From contig CANDNA010000009.1 of the NCBI GenBank assembly GCA_947385955.1, positions 1 to 64,000 on the forward strand: 64,000 nucleotides of DNA, given 5' to 3'. The notes beneath the pieces are model-generated. The model was not told where the DNA came from, did not search any database, and saw only the letters and a list, made by a program, of their open reading frames with translations. A program made the translations under genes and the position numbers. Positions 1 to 7,773 of this stretch are shown one piece after another (positions within the stretch are counted from its first letter, which is position 1; the number at the start of each line of letters is the position of its first letter). Source of the DNA: an uncultured Clostridia bacterium. Lineage in GTDB: Bacteria; Bacillota; Clostridia; Lachnospirales; Lachnospiraceae.

Positions 1-240
1 GTTCAGTTCCCCCAGGGCATTTTTCCCCGAAATGGAATCAGCGTTGAACAGTGCCGTCCAAAGGAAGTCCGGCCATTCGCCCGCACTTTCCAGCGTATAT
101 CCACCGCCCTCCGGCACACGGGCGCGTTGGAGGGCATCCGTAATCCCATAATTGGTAGCCGGCAGTTCCAGAACCGCTCCCCGGTATCCCCGCAGGTCTT
201 TATGGCAGTCCGCATAGATATATGCCTGTATCCGCATCAT
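1..240 (-). CDS. Partial element protein, ArdA-like N-terminal module (cut by window edge)
   Basis: An open frame of 80 codons runs off the left edge of the window. It begins with ATG at 240 (ATGATG) and overlaps the stop codon of the upstream gene by an ATGA arrangement, with GGAAGGAACGG as ribosome binding site. The visible part begins MMRIQAYIYADCHKDLRGYR, followed by LELPATNYGITDAL. This resembles the opening of ArdA-type modules (a short strand, then LP followed by a helix). The family assignment is inference from a short fragment. Co-transcription with the ArdA-like gene upstream is likely from the 4-bp overlap. Confidence 0.6.
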   Translation of the reverse strand, partial: MMRIQAYIYADCHKDLRGYRGAVLELPATNYGITDALQRARVPEGGGYTLESAGEWPDFLWTALFNADSISGKNALGELN

Positions 241-1880
241 CCGTTCCTTCCCATCTGCATCCTGAATTCCTGCGTTTGTCCCTGTTTCAGTTCCTGCTCT
301 GTCTTGATGAAGAAGTCATTGTCGGAATTCCAGAAACTGACACAGAGTTCCCCTTCTTCTGTCTTGATCTCCCGCTGTTCAAACCCTTCCCCCCAGCCAT
401 CGGACTCCTGCCCCTGCCATTCCTCCATCAGCCCGGACAGTTCCTGGGGCGACAGCGGGCCGTGGCTTTTTACTTTCAGCACGCCCCACAGCTTCCCGTC
501 CCATGATTCCACCGCAGGCTCCATGCTGAACACCTTCCGGTTCAGCAGGCGGTTGTGCAGGTAAACGGCAAGCCCCCTCTCCCCTTCTTCCTCCAGGTGT
601 TCCTGCCCGATCCTTTCCAGTATCTTATCCTCATACTGGCACAGGTCACAGGGGCTTAACTCATCCGGTTCGTTCCGGATGCCGCCCCAATCCTCGTCAT
701 AAAGGTATATGAACCCTTTCAGGGGGCTGAACAGTTTGAATTCCTCCAGTTCCTCTGTAAGCTGTGCAACCGGGATATCCTCCCGCTGCACAAGGCCATG
801 CCCTGTCTGCACCACCCCGTCCCTTTTCATCCGGAATTCCCCATAGGCTTTATAATCGATAAACATCTGCAGATCCGGAGCAATATCGATATCCATCTGT
901 TTAGCTTTCATGTAATATACTGCATAATCCTCTGCAGTCTTTACTTCCTCCGGCAGTATAGTATACCGTTCCAGCCCTGCGGCAATCTCCAGTGCCTGGG
1001 CCATATTTTCAGGCACCTCCGCCTCCAGCGCCGCAAACAGCTTTTCCCTTTTCCCGGCATCCCCCAGGATATTTTTTTCTGCCAGCAGCCCCGCAAATGC
1101 GTTCATTTCCCTGATATCCCTGGAAAACGGCAGGCAGGATTCCAGTTCATGGACAGGGCAGCTGACATTGGCCACCTCATATTCATCCAGGTTTCTCCAG
1201 CCCAGCTTTTCCGCCGCCAGCGCAAGCCTGTCATCAGGGGCAGGGAGGGAAACGGGGTAATACCGGTGGTTCCCTGCGGCATAGTAAGGGGAGCTCAGCC
1301 AGACCTGGATGACGCACGATTTGTCATATCCGGGACCCGGCAGCCTGTTCCCATCGTAGAGCGGCTCCAGGGCCTCTCCTGTGCGGGCCACATACCCAAA
1401 CTGGTTAAAGCACCCGGCATGGCTGCCTGCGTACTTCTTCCCGGCTGCCCCGTAATCCAGGTAAAGGGCAACCTTTTCTGACATTTCCTCATCCCCCAGC
1501 ACACGCCTCCCAAGTTCCTCATGGCTGGAAGCGCCTTCATAAAGCACAAATTTATCCAGGTTGCAGGACAGGTTCACGACCTCCATTACACTGTGCGGCC
1601 GCTCAATCTCCAGCGCCGCCTGGAATATGCCCTTTTCCCTTTCTGTCATGCAGTCCGTATGCCGTTCCAAAAACTCCAGTTCCCTTATGCCCTGTCCGGG
1701 CCGCAGCGTCATCCCCTCCAGGTGTTCCTTCAGCCCTTCCAGCGGGCTTGTGACTGCACCGATCTCAACCGTACCCCTATCGCCAAACTTCATGGCGTCC
1801 TGCCTTTCCCGGCTCCCCAGGGGAAGCGCAAGCCACAGCCCGTCTGATGTGGCGGTATCGCCCAGATATACCTTTAACAT
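237..1880 (-). CDS. ArdA-like antirestriction protein with two modules and a C-terminal tail module
   Basis: This 547-residue protein appears to hold two ArdA-like modules, at about residues 1-180 and 185-370. Signs are LPLGSRERQ and then VVNLSCNLDKFVLYEG, EELGRRV and LDYGAAGKKYAGSHAGCF with FGYVA, features typical of ArdA proteins, which are acidic DNA mimics that block type I restriction enzymes. The second module repeats this as FIDYKAYGEF. Residues 376-547 form a separate domain (LFSPL, then LWGVLKVK and DGWGEGFEQ) that recurs in two other proteins of this element (2679-3218 and 4379-5890). A classical ArdA is about 165 residues, so this is a composite. It starts with ATG at 1880, behind AGGAGC, and overlaps the preceding stop codon. 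The role in protecting the incoming element is inference. Confidence 0.7.
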   Translation of the reverse strand: MLKVYLGDTATSDGLWLALPLGSRERQDAMKFGDRGTVEIGAVTSPLEGLKEHLEGMTLRPGQGIRELEFLERHTDCMTEREKGIFQAALEIERPHSVMEVVNLSCNLDKFVLYEGASSHEELGRRVLGDEEMSEKVALYLDYGAAGKKYAGSHAGCFNQFGYVARTGEALEPLYDGNRLPGPGYDKSCVIQVWLSSPYYAAGNHRYYPVSLPAPDDRLALAAEKLGWRNLDEYEVANVSCPVHELESCLPFSRDIREMNAFAGLLAEKNILGDAGKREKLFAALEAEVPENMAQALEIAAGLERYTILPEEVKTAEDYAVYYMKAKQMDIDIAPDLQMFIDYKAYGEFRMKRDGVVQTGHGLVQREDIPVAQLTEELEEFKLFSPLKGFIYLYDEDWGGIRNEPDELSPCDLCQYEDKILERIGQEHLEEEGERGLAVYLHNRLLNRKVFSMEPAVESWDGKLWGVLKVKSHGPLSPQELSGLMEEWQGQESDGWGEGFEQREIKTEEGELCVSFWNSDNDFFIKTEQELKQGQTQEFRMQMGRNG

Positions 1881-2551
1881 CCCTTGCTCCTTTCTTCCTC
1901 CAATACCTCCGGCCCGTACCGCCGGATCAGGAATGCCGTGATGACCGCCCGGAACGTCCCATCGCTTATCAGTTCCGGGTCGGTAAGCTCCGACAGGCTC
2001 AGACGGTTGGTTCCCTTATACAGGTCCTTTGCGGAATGGAACAGCACATAGCCGTCCAGACCGATACCTCTGATACAGATGGCAGCAAAGTCAATCAGTT
2101 CCGGCTGTACCGCCTGGGCCGCCATCCCCCACAGCGCCGGGTCTGCCGTCAGCAGGTAAAGCGCGGCACACATGGCGTCCCTGTCCGGCACAGCCCCCTG
2201 CCCTTTCCACTGCTCCTGAAACCGCCTCCTGTGGCTTTCATCCCGGTAAATGTCCCCTGCGCTGCCATCCAGGCGCGACACGCGGTCTGTAAACGGCCCG
2301 AAGTCCACTTCCCCGGTAAAACGGCCGAGGAGGGAAGATAAACGCCCACATCCCTCCCCAGGGCTTCCACAGGGCCTGCCGGGAGGCCCGCAGTCCCCCT
2401 GCCCCTCTGTCTGCCCGCCGCCACACGATGTTTTGGGCATTTCCAGCCTGCTGACGGATATGCCACCCTTCCTCGGCCTGAAACCCGGAACCTGCTGCAT
2501 CTGCGCCTCCATACCGGCAAGCGGTGTTTCATCCATAAATTTAGATGCCAT
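1874..2551 (-). CDS. Element protein of unknown function (possibly DUF6075-like)
   Basis: This is a 225-residue protein. The start at MASKFMDETP is chosen over a longer frame because GAAAGGAAATGG lies just upstream. The N-terminal third is rich in Gly, Pro and Cys and looks disordered. The C-terminal half (YRDESHRRRFQEQW, then AALYLLTADPALW and LYKGTNRLSLSEL) resembles a small helical family I remember from Clostridial mobile elements as DUF6075; that name is from memory and unconfirmed. Its stop overlaps the start of the ArdA-like gene, so the two are probably translationally coupled. No catalytic motif is visible. Confidence 0.65.
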   Translation of the reverse strand: MASKFMDETPLAGMEAQMQQVPGFRPRKGGISVSRLEMPKTSCGGGQTEGQGDCGPPGRPCGSPGEGCGRLSSLLGRFTGEVDFGPFTDRVSRLDGSAGDIYRDESHRRRFQEQWKGQGAVPDRDAMCAALYLLTADPALWGMAAQAVQPELIDFAAICIRGIGLDGYVLFHSAKDLYKGTNRLSLSELTDPELISDGTFRAVITAFLIRRYGPEVLEEERSKGC

Positions 2552-2678
2552 GTTTCCATTTCCTTTCTGCTGCTTTTTTATTTCCTGCCCGCCGCAGGAC
2601 AATCAAAAACGGCCAGACCTCCCATAATTACTGAAAGTCTGGTCGCACCCTGCGGAGCGGCATAATGCTGTGATTCCT

Positions 2679-3218
2679 CTACCCCATGGTCTGTGTACTG
2701 CCTGCCGCCCGCTGCATGCCTGTATCACCATGCATTTCCTGTTCCTCCGCGATACCCTTCAGTTCCTGCTCCGTTTTGATGCTGGAACGCTTTGTATCCA
2801 CATAGTCTACATATAGACAGCACCCCTCGTCACAATCCACAGCCTCCTGTGAAAACGATTCCCCCCACCCGTCTGTCATCTGTCCATGCCATTCGTCCTT
2901 TAATGTTTCCAGTTCTCCGCCCGAAAGCGCGCCACGGCATTTTACTGTCAACACGCTCCACATACCATACGACCATACCTCCACGCCCGGATGCATACTT
3001 ATAATGCGCTCCTTTAATGACGGAGGCTGTATATATTCCGCAAGCCCCTTTTCGCTCTGCAGAATTTCATCTTTACCCAAAGCATCCTGTATCTCGCGCT
3101 TATACCCTGATAAAGTTATCCTGTTCAGCGCCCTGCCACAATCCTCCGAATCAAAAAAACGCCCACTCAGGGGGCTGTATAGCTTAAGTTCCGTAATGCC
3201 TTTTTCCACACTGCCCAT
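2679..3218 (-). CDS. Stand-alone copy of the element's recurring tail module
   Basis: This is a 179-residue protein. The start MGSVEKGITEL is chosen because GGAGG lies 7 nt upstream; a longer upstream extension is compositionally odd. Nearly the whole protein is homologous by eye to the C-terminal domains of the two ArdA-like proteins in the same element: LYSPL, GLAEYI, SMHPGVEVW, MWSVLTVK, DEWHGQMTDGWGESF and IKTEQEL. The existence of a free-standing form argues that this is an independent folding domain. Its function is unknown to me. It lies between the DUF6075-like gene and the PP-loop gene, on the same strand. Confidence 0.7.
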   Translation of the reverse strand: MGSVEKGITELKLYSPLSGRFFDSEDCGRALNRITLSGYKREIQDALGKDEILQSEKGLAEYIQPPSLKERIISMHPGVEVWSYGMWSVLTVKCRGALSGGELETLKDEWHGQMTDGWGESFSQEAVDCDEGCCLYVDYVDTKRSSIKTEQELKGIAEEQEMHGDTGMQRAAGSTQTMG

Positions 3219-3288
3219 TTTATGCCTCCATTCTTTCCGCAAACTTTTCAGTCCGCAGCCGCCTGTCCAGCCTGCCGCAATGCTCTCC

Positions 3289-4173
3289 CTATCCATTCTC
3301 CTGCATCCAGCCATCAAGATCCGCCAGGCTCATCTGCCCCTCTATCTGCTCATCCTCCATCCACCAGGAAAACACATCCCCCGCTGTTTTCCACTTTGTG
3401 GGTATCCCCCCTGCGTGGATCACATCCAGCATCCTTCCAAATGCCTGTGTATATGCCTGCCTGTATGTGGGGAACAGGTCAAATTCCATCCACCTGCGCT
3501 TTCCCGCCATCGGACAGCCTATGCAGCCCACACGCCAGAATCCCATATCATAGAGCGGGTTCATGGGAAGCCTTTCGCTGCGGATGTAATCCCATACATC
3601 CCGGTCCGTCCAGTCCACGATGGGGTTGCAGATCCTCTTTCCCTTCAATTCGCAGCTTTCAAACAGCCGCCTCTGTTCATCGTTGTCGTTGTTTAGAATG
3701 ATTTTTTTATCCTGGTTATAGGTGAAATTCTCATACACCCCGCGGTTTTTCCTGCGTTTGACACTCTCCGCCCAGCGGACGCCGGTGGTAATGAACCGGT
3801 CCCTGCAGTAAGATTCCTTCAGCACCTGACAGCAATACCTCTGCAGCCTTGTGGGTGGGAATTTCTTGATGGGGATCAGCGTCCACATCGTCACCCGCTG
3901 TCCCTTATATACCGGATAGTTCATCCTGCATGTGACTCCCTGTTCCTCCAGTCTCCGGAAAGTCTCCCGCACATAGTAGATGGTAGGGGGCGCGTCCGCC
4001 GTGGTAAGGTTGTGCTGTACCTCATAGGGGATGCCCGCCCTTCTTACGATCTCCCGGCACACTGCGCTGTCCTTGCCTCCGCTGTCCGTTACCACCAGGG
4101 GACTCTCATACATGCGCAGCGACATCTCCGATGCCATTTTTACCCTTTCAATAGCTTTCTGTTCTAGATCCAT
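3289..4173 (-). CDS. PAPS-reductase-like PP-loop protein of the mobile element
   Basis: This 294-residue protein is of the phosphoadenosine phosphosulfate reductase superfamily. The PP-loop VTDSGGKDSAVCREI (about residues 28-42) binds an adenine nucleotide. Cysteines in RYCCQVLKE and in GCIGCPMAG could bind a metal cluster or act in sulfur transfer. The motif NPIVDWTDRDVWDYI is typical of the family. Stand-alone members are common in phages and conjugative elements, where their role is uncertain; the related DndC acts in DNA phosphorothioation. No dnd partners are visible here, so a DNA-modification role is only a possibility. An alternative start at codon 13 has a better ribosome binding site (GAAAGGG), but the longer start keeps the usual N-terminal helix. 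Confidence 0.8.
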   Translation of the reverse strand: MDLEQKAIERVKMASEMSLRMYESPLVVTDSGGKDSAVCREIVRRAGIPYEVQHNLTTADAPPTIYYVRETFRRLEEQGVTCRMNYPVYKGQRVTMWTLIPIKKFPPTRLQRYCCQVLKESYCRDRFITTGVRWAESVKRRKNRGVYENFTYNQDKKIILNNDNDEQRRLFESCELKGKRICNPIVDWTDRDVWDYIRSERLPMNPLYDMGFWRVGCIGCPMAGKRRWMEFDLFPTYRQAYTQAFGRMLDVIHAGGIPTKWKTAGDVFSWWMEDEQIEGQMSLADLDGWMQENG

Positions 4174-4366
4174 CCAAAAGGGAGTCAGATATCTTTTCCC
4201 TGGCCAGGACTCCGCCTCCTTCCTTCAGGTTTATTTTATTGGGCAGGGGCTGATCATCTCCCTGCCTGCTGTGCGGCTCGCACACCACCTTGGCGGCATG
4301 TTTCCTCTGCACGTACCGATGCATATAAAAAGCGCCGGAAACATACCAGCGCCCCTCAATGCCCAT
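4148..4366 (-). CDS. Possible small element protein
   Basis: A 72-codon frame fills most of the gap between the PP-loop gene and the upstream ArdA-like gene, and overlaps the PP-loop start by 26 bp. The peptide contains KHAAKVVCEPHSRQGDDQPL and is strongly charged. No strong ribosome binding site precedes the first ATG, and the internal Met at codon 15 is no better. I do not recognise it. Position and strand fit a small co-transcribed element gene, but it could be non-coding. Confidence 0.35.
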   Translation of the reverse strand: MGIEGRWYVSGAFYMHRYVQRKHAAKVVCEPHSRQGDDQPLPNKINLKEGGGVLAREKISDSLLDGSRTESY

Positions 4367-4378
4367 ATTCTTTTTTCG

Positions 4379-5890
4379 CTACAGCCTTATCTCAGGATGT
4401 CCGGTATTTCCCATGAATTCTTCCTCCGGCATTATAAACAGCCCGCTCCCCCTCTCCGTATCCCAGAAACCTACATATACCTCCCTTGCCCCCCTGCAGA
4501 CAGGCGTATACATAAGCTGCTGCCCCCATCCCTCTGCGGCTATCAAACGCCATTCTTCCGTCAGCGCCTTCTTTTCCCTGTCCGTCAGTGCCGCCACCGT
4601 GTCCACCTTCAGGACTCCCCACAGTTCGCCGTCCTTCGCTTCCACATCAGGCCGCATACAGCGGACTTTCCGGGCAAGTATACGGTTTGATAAAAGTTCC
4701 GCCAATCCACTGTCCCCATACATTTTCAGGCTGCGGGCAATATGGTTTTTAATCTCTGTCTGCATGGAAACCGCCTCCTGCCCGGATACAATGACGGGCT
4801 GGACGGATGCCTGGCCTCCGTAAGCGCTTATCGTCAGGGAGCTGAACAGGCGGAAACTTTCGGCTCCCTCCATCGACGGCCGGATGGGGTGTACCCTGTT
4901 AATGATTACGCCATAGAGGGTCTGCACCGGCCCTGTTTCCTCTATCATTCTCTGCCCGAACTCCCTGGCTTTGATGTATGCCTGCAGATGTGCCGGTATC
5001 CTGGCGCCGTCCCTTTGCAGGACATGCCAGGCGTAATCCTCCGGACTTAAGGACTTCAGCGGCAGGAACTGATACTCTGTATGCCGCCGGATAACCTGGC
5101 AGGCATCCTCCATGGTTTCCGGCAGTTCAGCCTCCAGAGCTGCCAGCAGCAGCCTCCAATCCGGTTCTCCATGGATCATGGATTCCCTGACCTCCCATGC
5201 CACCTGGTTTAATTCCCTGATGGTACATCCCGGAGGCAGGGTTTCATACAGCCCGTCATATGCTGCCACAACCGTCATTTCTGTGCCATATCCGTACTCA
5301 GCCGTGCCAATCCTCTTTTCTGCCTCCGCCATTTCCTGTTCCGCCATGGGCAGGGAAAAGCTCTCATATCCGTAAGGCTGCTTTTTTACCTCTACTGTAA
5401 ACACATCCTTTATCCGCCCATACTCCTGGGGTCTGGCAGGATCACATACATTTTCTGTCTGGTTCTCTTTTTCTGCCGCCTCTTTCAATGCCGTACTGAC
5501 CAGTTCCGCAAATTTTTCCCCATCCATGCAGACGGTCCTGAAACGTGTGCCGAAATTCTCCAGTACAGACAGGCTTTCTGAATAACAGAAAAAGCCCCCC
5601 GCTTCGCAGTCATACTTTATCCTGCCGCTCCCAGGCTTTCCCTCAAAGGCTTTTTCAAAGACAGTCTGCCACTCATAGCCGCTTCCATGGGTAAACATCC
5701 CCATATCATCCATAACCGGATCACCTGTTTCCAGTGCATACCGGTTGAACGCATCCTGGCCGAAATTCTCATACTCCCCTGTAAGGAAAGAAAAGGCAAG
5801 GCATAAGCTGAACTTTCCGTTTTCATGGTCAACGATATAAAAAGGGGAGTTTATTTTATTAAATTGTTTGATCCTCTGTCCGTTCTCCAT
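4379..5890 (-). CDS. ArdA-like protein with unknown N-terminal domain and the recurring tail module
   Basis: This is a 503-residue protein starting MENGQRIKQF, with GGAGGTGCAGGG directly upstream; the longer open frame before it is compositionally unlike a protein. Residues 1-150 (FNKINSPFYIVDHENGKF, then LTGEYENFGQDAF) are of unknown type. Residues about 190-335 resemble an ArdA module (TIRELNQVAWEV, LLAALEAELPETM, EDYAWHVLQRDGARI, REFGQRM). Residues 341-503 are the tail module shared with 237-1880 and 2679-3218 (LWGVLKVD, EGWGQQLM, VYVGFWD). The combination suggests an antirestriction family that diversified by module shuffling. An antirestriction role is inferred from the ArdA similarity only. 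Confidence 0.65.
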   Translation of the reverse strand: MENGQRIKQFNKINSPFYIVDHENGKFSLCLAFSFLTGEYENFGQDAFNRYALETGDPVMDDMGMFTHGSGYEWQTVFEKAFEGKPGSGRIKYDCEAGGFFCYSESLSVLENFGTRFRTVCMDGEKFAELVSTALKEAAEKENQTENVCDPARPQEYGRIKDVFTVEVKKQPYGYESFSLPMAEQEMAEAEKRIGTAEYGYGTEMTVVAAYDGLYETLPPGCTIRELNQVAWEVRESMIHGEPDWRLLLAALEAELPETMEDACQVIRRHTEYQFLPLKSLSPEDYAWHVLQRDGARIPAHLQAYIKAREFGQRMIEETGPVQTLYGVIINRVHPIRPSMEGAESFRLFSSLTISAYGGQASVQPVIVSGQEAVSMQTEIKNHIARSLKMYGDSGLAELLSNRILARKVRCMRPDVEAKDGELWGVLKVDTVAALTDREKKALTEEWRLIAAEGWGQQLMYTPVCRGAREVYVGFWDTERGSGLFIMPEEEFMGNTGHPEIRL

Positions 5891-6089
5891 CCCTGCACCT
5901 CCAATGCCGCATAAAGCCGTATACCCTAATCTGTTTCCGTGGTTTTGTTCCTCCTGTATCTCTACATCTGCATTCCCATGGTGAAAGCAGCATAATTGCT
6001 GGCAATCTCGTCCATAGTGTCTTTTTTCCAACCAGGTTATTAAAATATCTATACTGTACCAGGTTTTGTTTATCCACAAACTTTGCCAT
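5859..6089 (-). CDS. Small element ORF, possibly frameshifted
   Basis: The frame starts MAKFVDKQNLVQYRYFNN behind AGGTGG and runs 76 codons, overlapping the next gene by 32 bp. After NNLVGKK the sequence turns rich in Arg, Trp and Cys. A shift of one base at the run of six A (near 6021-6027) instead gives KKDTMDEIASNYAAFTMG followed by a stop, which looks more protein-like. Either the gene has a frameshift or the true product is a peptide of about 42 residues. I do not recognise it. The remaining sequence to 6141 holds nothing else I can support. Confidence 0.3.
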   Translation of the reverse strand: MAKFVDKQNLVQYRYFNNLVGKKTLWTRLPAIMLLSPWECRCRDTGGTKPRKQIRVYGFMRHWRCRDGERTEDQTI

Positions 6090-6141
6090 TTTGCCACCTT
6101 TTGGCTCCATATGTGGGTATATGCCCTGTTTCTTCCTGCTG

Positions 6142-6612
6142 TTAAAGCTGCAACTCCATAGCTGGCTGTGCCGCCTGCAGCGATTCCGCAATATCTTCGA
6201 TTCTGCGGCAGGTATTTTCAATGTCCCTCTGGCACATTTCCCATTCCTTTCCCATGCGTCTGATAACACCCGGAATCTCCCGTATCCGCTCTATTTCCTC
6301 CACCCCCTGGGCAGAAGCCATTTCCTCTGCATACCGGCATAGGCCTGTTACCGCCTTTATCCGGGCCAGGCTGGTTTGGCGCTGTGGTATGCCCCTTTTC
6401 TGCAATGCTTTCTGCACCCTCTCATCAAATTCCCCCGTCCAGTCCCTCTTTTCATCCACTCCCCAATACAGGCCAAGTGCGTCAACCAGACTCCTTACCT
6501 GCTGTATCTCATCCTCTTTTCCCTGATGTGCGATCTGCTCCGCATAAGCAGTCAGTCCTTTTATTGCCGCCCTTGCCAGTTCCTTATCCTGACGGATGCT
6601 TTCCTTGTCCAT
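6142..6612 (-). CDS. Helical element protein of unknown function
   Basis: This is a 156-residue protein beginning MDKESIRQDKELARAAIKGL. The start is set by GGAGGGATGGC upstream. The whole chain is predicted helical and charged, with a loose internal repeat: ELARAAIKGLTAYAEQIAHQ near the N-terminus and SLARIKAVTGLCRYAEEMAS in the middle. The repeat suggests two similar helical units of about 80 residues. No membrane segment or enzymatic motif is visible. It is the second gene from the element end. Confidence 0.55.
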   Translation of the reverse strand: MDKESIRQDKELARAAIKGLTAYAEQIAHQGKEDEIQQVRSLVDALGLYWGVDEKRDWTGEFDERVQKALQKRGIPQRQTSLARIKAVTGLCRYAEEMASAQGVEEIERIREIPGVIRRMGKEWEMCQRDIENTCRRIEDIAESLQAAQPAMELQL

Positions 6613-6711
6613 GCCATCCCTCCAATCTTCAACCAATTACCGTATCCTGCTTTATGGCTCTTTTCCACAAAAAAACCATGCACCCCATAATCGAAAGTGC
6701 ATGGCCATCCT

Positions 6712-6933
6712 TTAAGAAAAATTCACCATATTGACTGTCCGGCATATCTTCCGGTATCCATTGCCCTTGAGGGCAATCTCTGTGTCTGTGTGGCGTACTT
6801 TCCGTTTCAGGTATCTCTTGTTCAGTGAAATCCCATGTTTGAGTTCCCCACGGAAACTGTAGGAACCGTTTCCCCGCATCCAGCAGTTACGTTTCTCTCT
6901 TGCTGTGCCGGGCATCTTTTTTTGCTGTGGCAT
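6712..6933 (-). CDS. Small basic element protein
   Basis: This is a 73-residue, strongly basic protein. AGGAAAGGAGG upstream of MPQQKKMPGTAREKRN gives a strong ribosome binding site and fixes the start. The central part, YSFRGELKHGISLNKRYLKR followed by KVRHTD and then GYRKICRTVNMVNFS, has the composition of small conserved proteins near the ends of Clostridial mobile elements, but I cannot name a family. It is probably the first gene of the element's rightmost operon. The 186 bp between it and the element repeats hold no convincing gene. Confidence 0.55.
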   Translation of the reverse strand: MPQQKKMPGTAREKRNCWMRGNGSYSFRGELKHGISLNKRYLKRKVRHTDTEIALKGNGYRKICRTVNMVNFS

Positions 6934-7104
6934 GCTGCTCTGCCTCCTTTCCTCTTTCTCAGGACAACACTATACCATCTTCCTGGGAAAATGCTATCCG
7001 GAATAGTTCACAAACATCCTGCATCACTTTGACTATTTGGGGCAATAAAAAACGGCTTCCGGATCATGCCCTTCCACCTGCTTCTGCTTTCTGATATGTT
7101 GATG

Positions 7105-7187
7105 ACGCTATACACAAATCTAGGATTTATTTGTGTATAGCGTTCTCTTTTTCCTCTTTTTCTGAACGCTATACACACAATACACAA
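7105..7187. repeat. Inverted and direct repeats at the element end
   Basis: ACGCTATACACAAAT at 7105-7119 is followed by its exact 15-bp reverse complement at 7129-7143. A third, direct copy (ACGCTATACACA) sits at 7166-7177, with a further TACACAA at 7181-7187. The set lies 20 to 100 bp inside the point where the interrupted ATPase gene loses its family sequence. This is the layout expected of arm-type recombinase binding sites at the end of an integrated element. Which recombinase binds is unknown, because no integrase gene is in the window. Confidence 0.6.
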
Positions 7188-7719
7188 TTAAAACCATACT
7201 CCATTTTACGTCCGCCAGCAGCAGCGCCGGTTCCCCTACCAGTGCCCTGGCAATGGAAACCCGCTGTTTTTGTCCTCCGGATAACTCTGACGGTCTGTGC
7301 CTGAGCCGATGGGATATCCCCAGCAGGCGGATGGTTTCCATACAGCGCTCTTCTGCTTCTCTCTGTCTCATCCCCCGGATCAAAAGCGGCATCACAATAT
7401 TCTGCAGTACATTGTAAGTGGGAATCAACTGATAGTTCTGAAAAATAAATCCGATTTCCCGGTTACGCACTCTTGCCAGCTTCTCCTGTGGTGTCTTATG
7501 AACGGGGACATCATTCAGATAATATTCTCCCGCATCCATACAGTCCATGCACCCGACTATATTCATCAGCGTTGTTTTTCCCGAACCGGAAGGACCCAGG
7601 ATCGCCACATATTCTCCCTGCTTTACCGTAAAACAGATCTGTTTCAGAACCGGTACCGTTTCTTCTCCCAGCCTGTATCCCTTTTCCACATTGATCAGCC
7701 GAATCAGTTCCTTTTCCAT
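7120..7719 (-). pseudogene. MacB-type ABC transporter ATPase, 3' end replaced by element sequence
   Basis: The frame encodes 199 residues: about 170 of a MacB/LolD-type ATPase and then about 29 foreign residues. Walker A (GPSGSGKTT), the Q-loop (FIFQNYQLIPTYNV) and the signature (LSGGQKQRVSIARAL) are intact. Walker B begins ALLLAD, but the catalytic Glu and the D- and H-loops that should follow (EPTGALD and on) are missing. The sequence instead continues VKWSMVLIVYCVY and stops. The natural family length is about 225-250 residues. The product should not hydrolyse ATP. It lies 54 bp downstream of its permease gene and is last in the adaptor operon. The missing 3' part may lie at the far end of the integrated element. 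Confidence 0.85.
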
Positions 7720-7773
7720 TTATGATTGCTCCTTGCTTTTTACTGCCGTCCTCTCTGCCCGGCGGCTTACCCA

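Larger units (their letters stand above)
1..7210. mobile_element. End of an integrated conjugative-type element
   Basis: Everything left of about 7210 looks foreign to the neighbouring operon. It is a run of tightly packed minus-strand genes of the kind found in conjugative elements and phages of Clostridia (ArdA-like antirestriction proteins, a PAPS-reductase-like protein, small proteins of unknown function). The right boundary is inferred from the MacB-type ATPase gene, whose reading frame leaves the family consensus at about 7209-7212, directly after the Walker B aspartate. Inverted repeats typical of element ends lie just inside the boundary (7105-7187). No integrase, relaxase or VirD4 gene is visible, so they would have to lie left of the window. 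The element type is inferred and its other end is not seen. Confidence 0.65.

Noticed and set aside
1..7210. A prophage
   Set aside because: No structural, lysis, terminase or phage repressor genes are visible; ArdA-like genes and the end repeats fit a conjugative-type element better.
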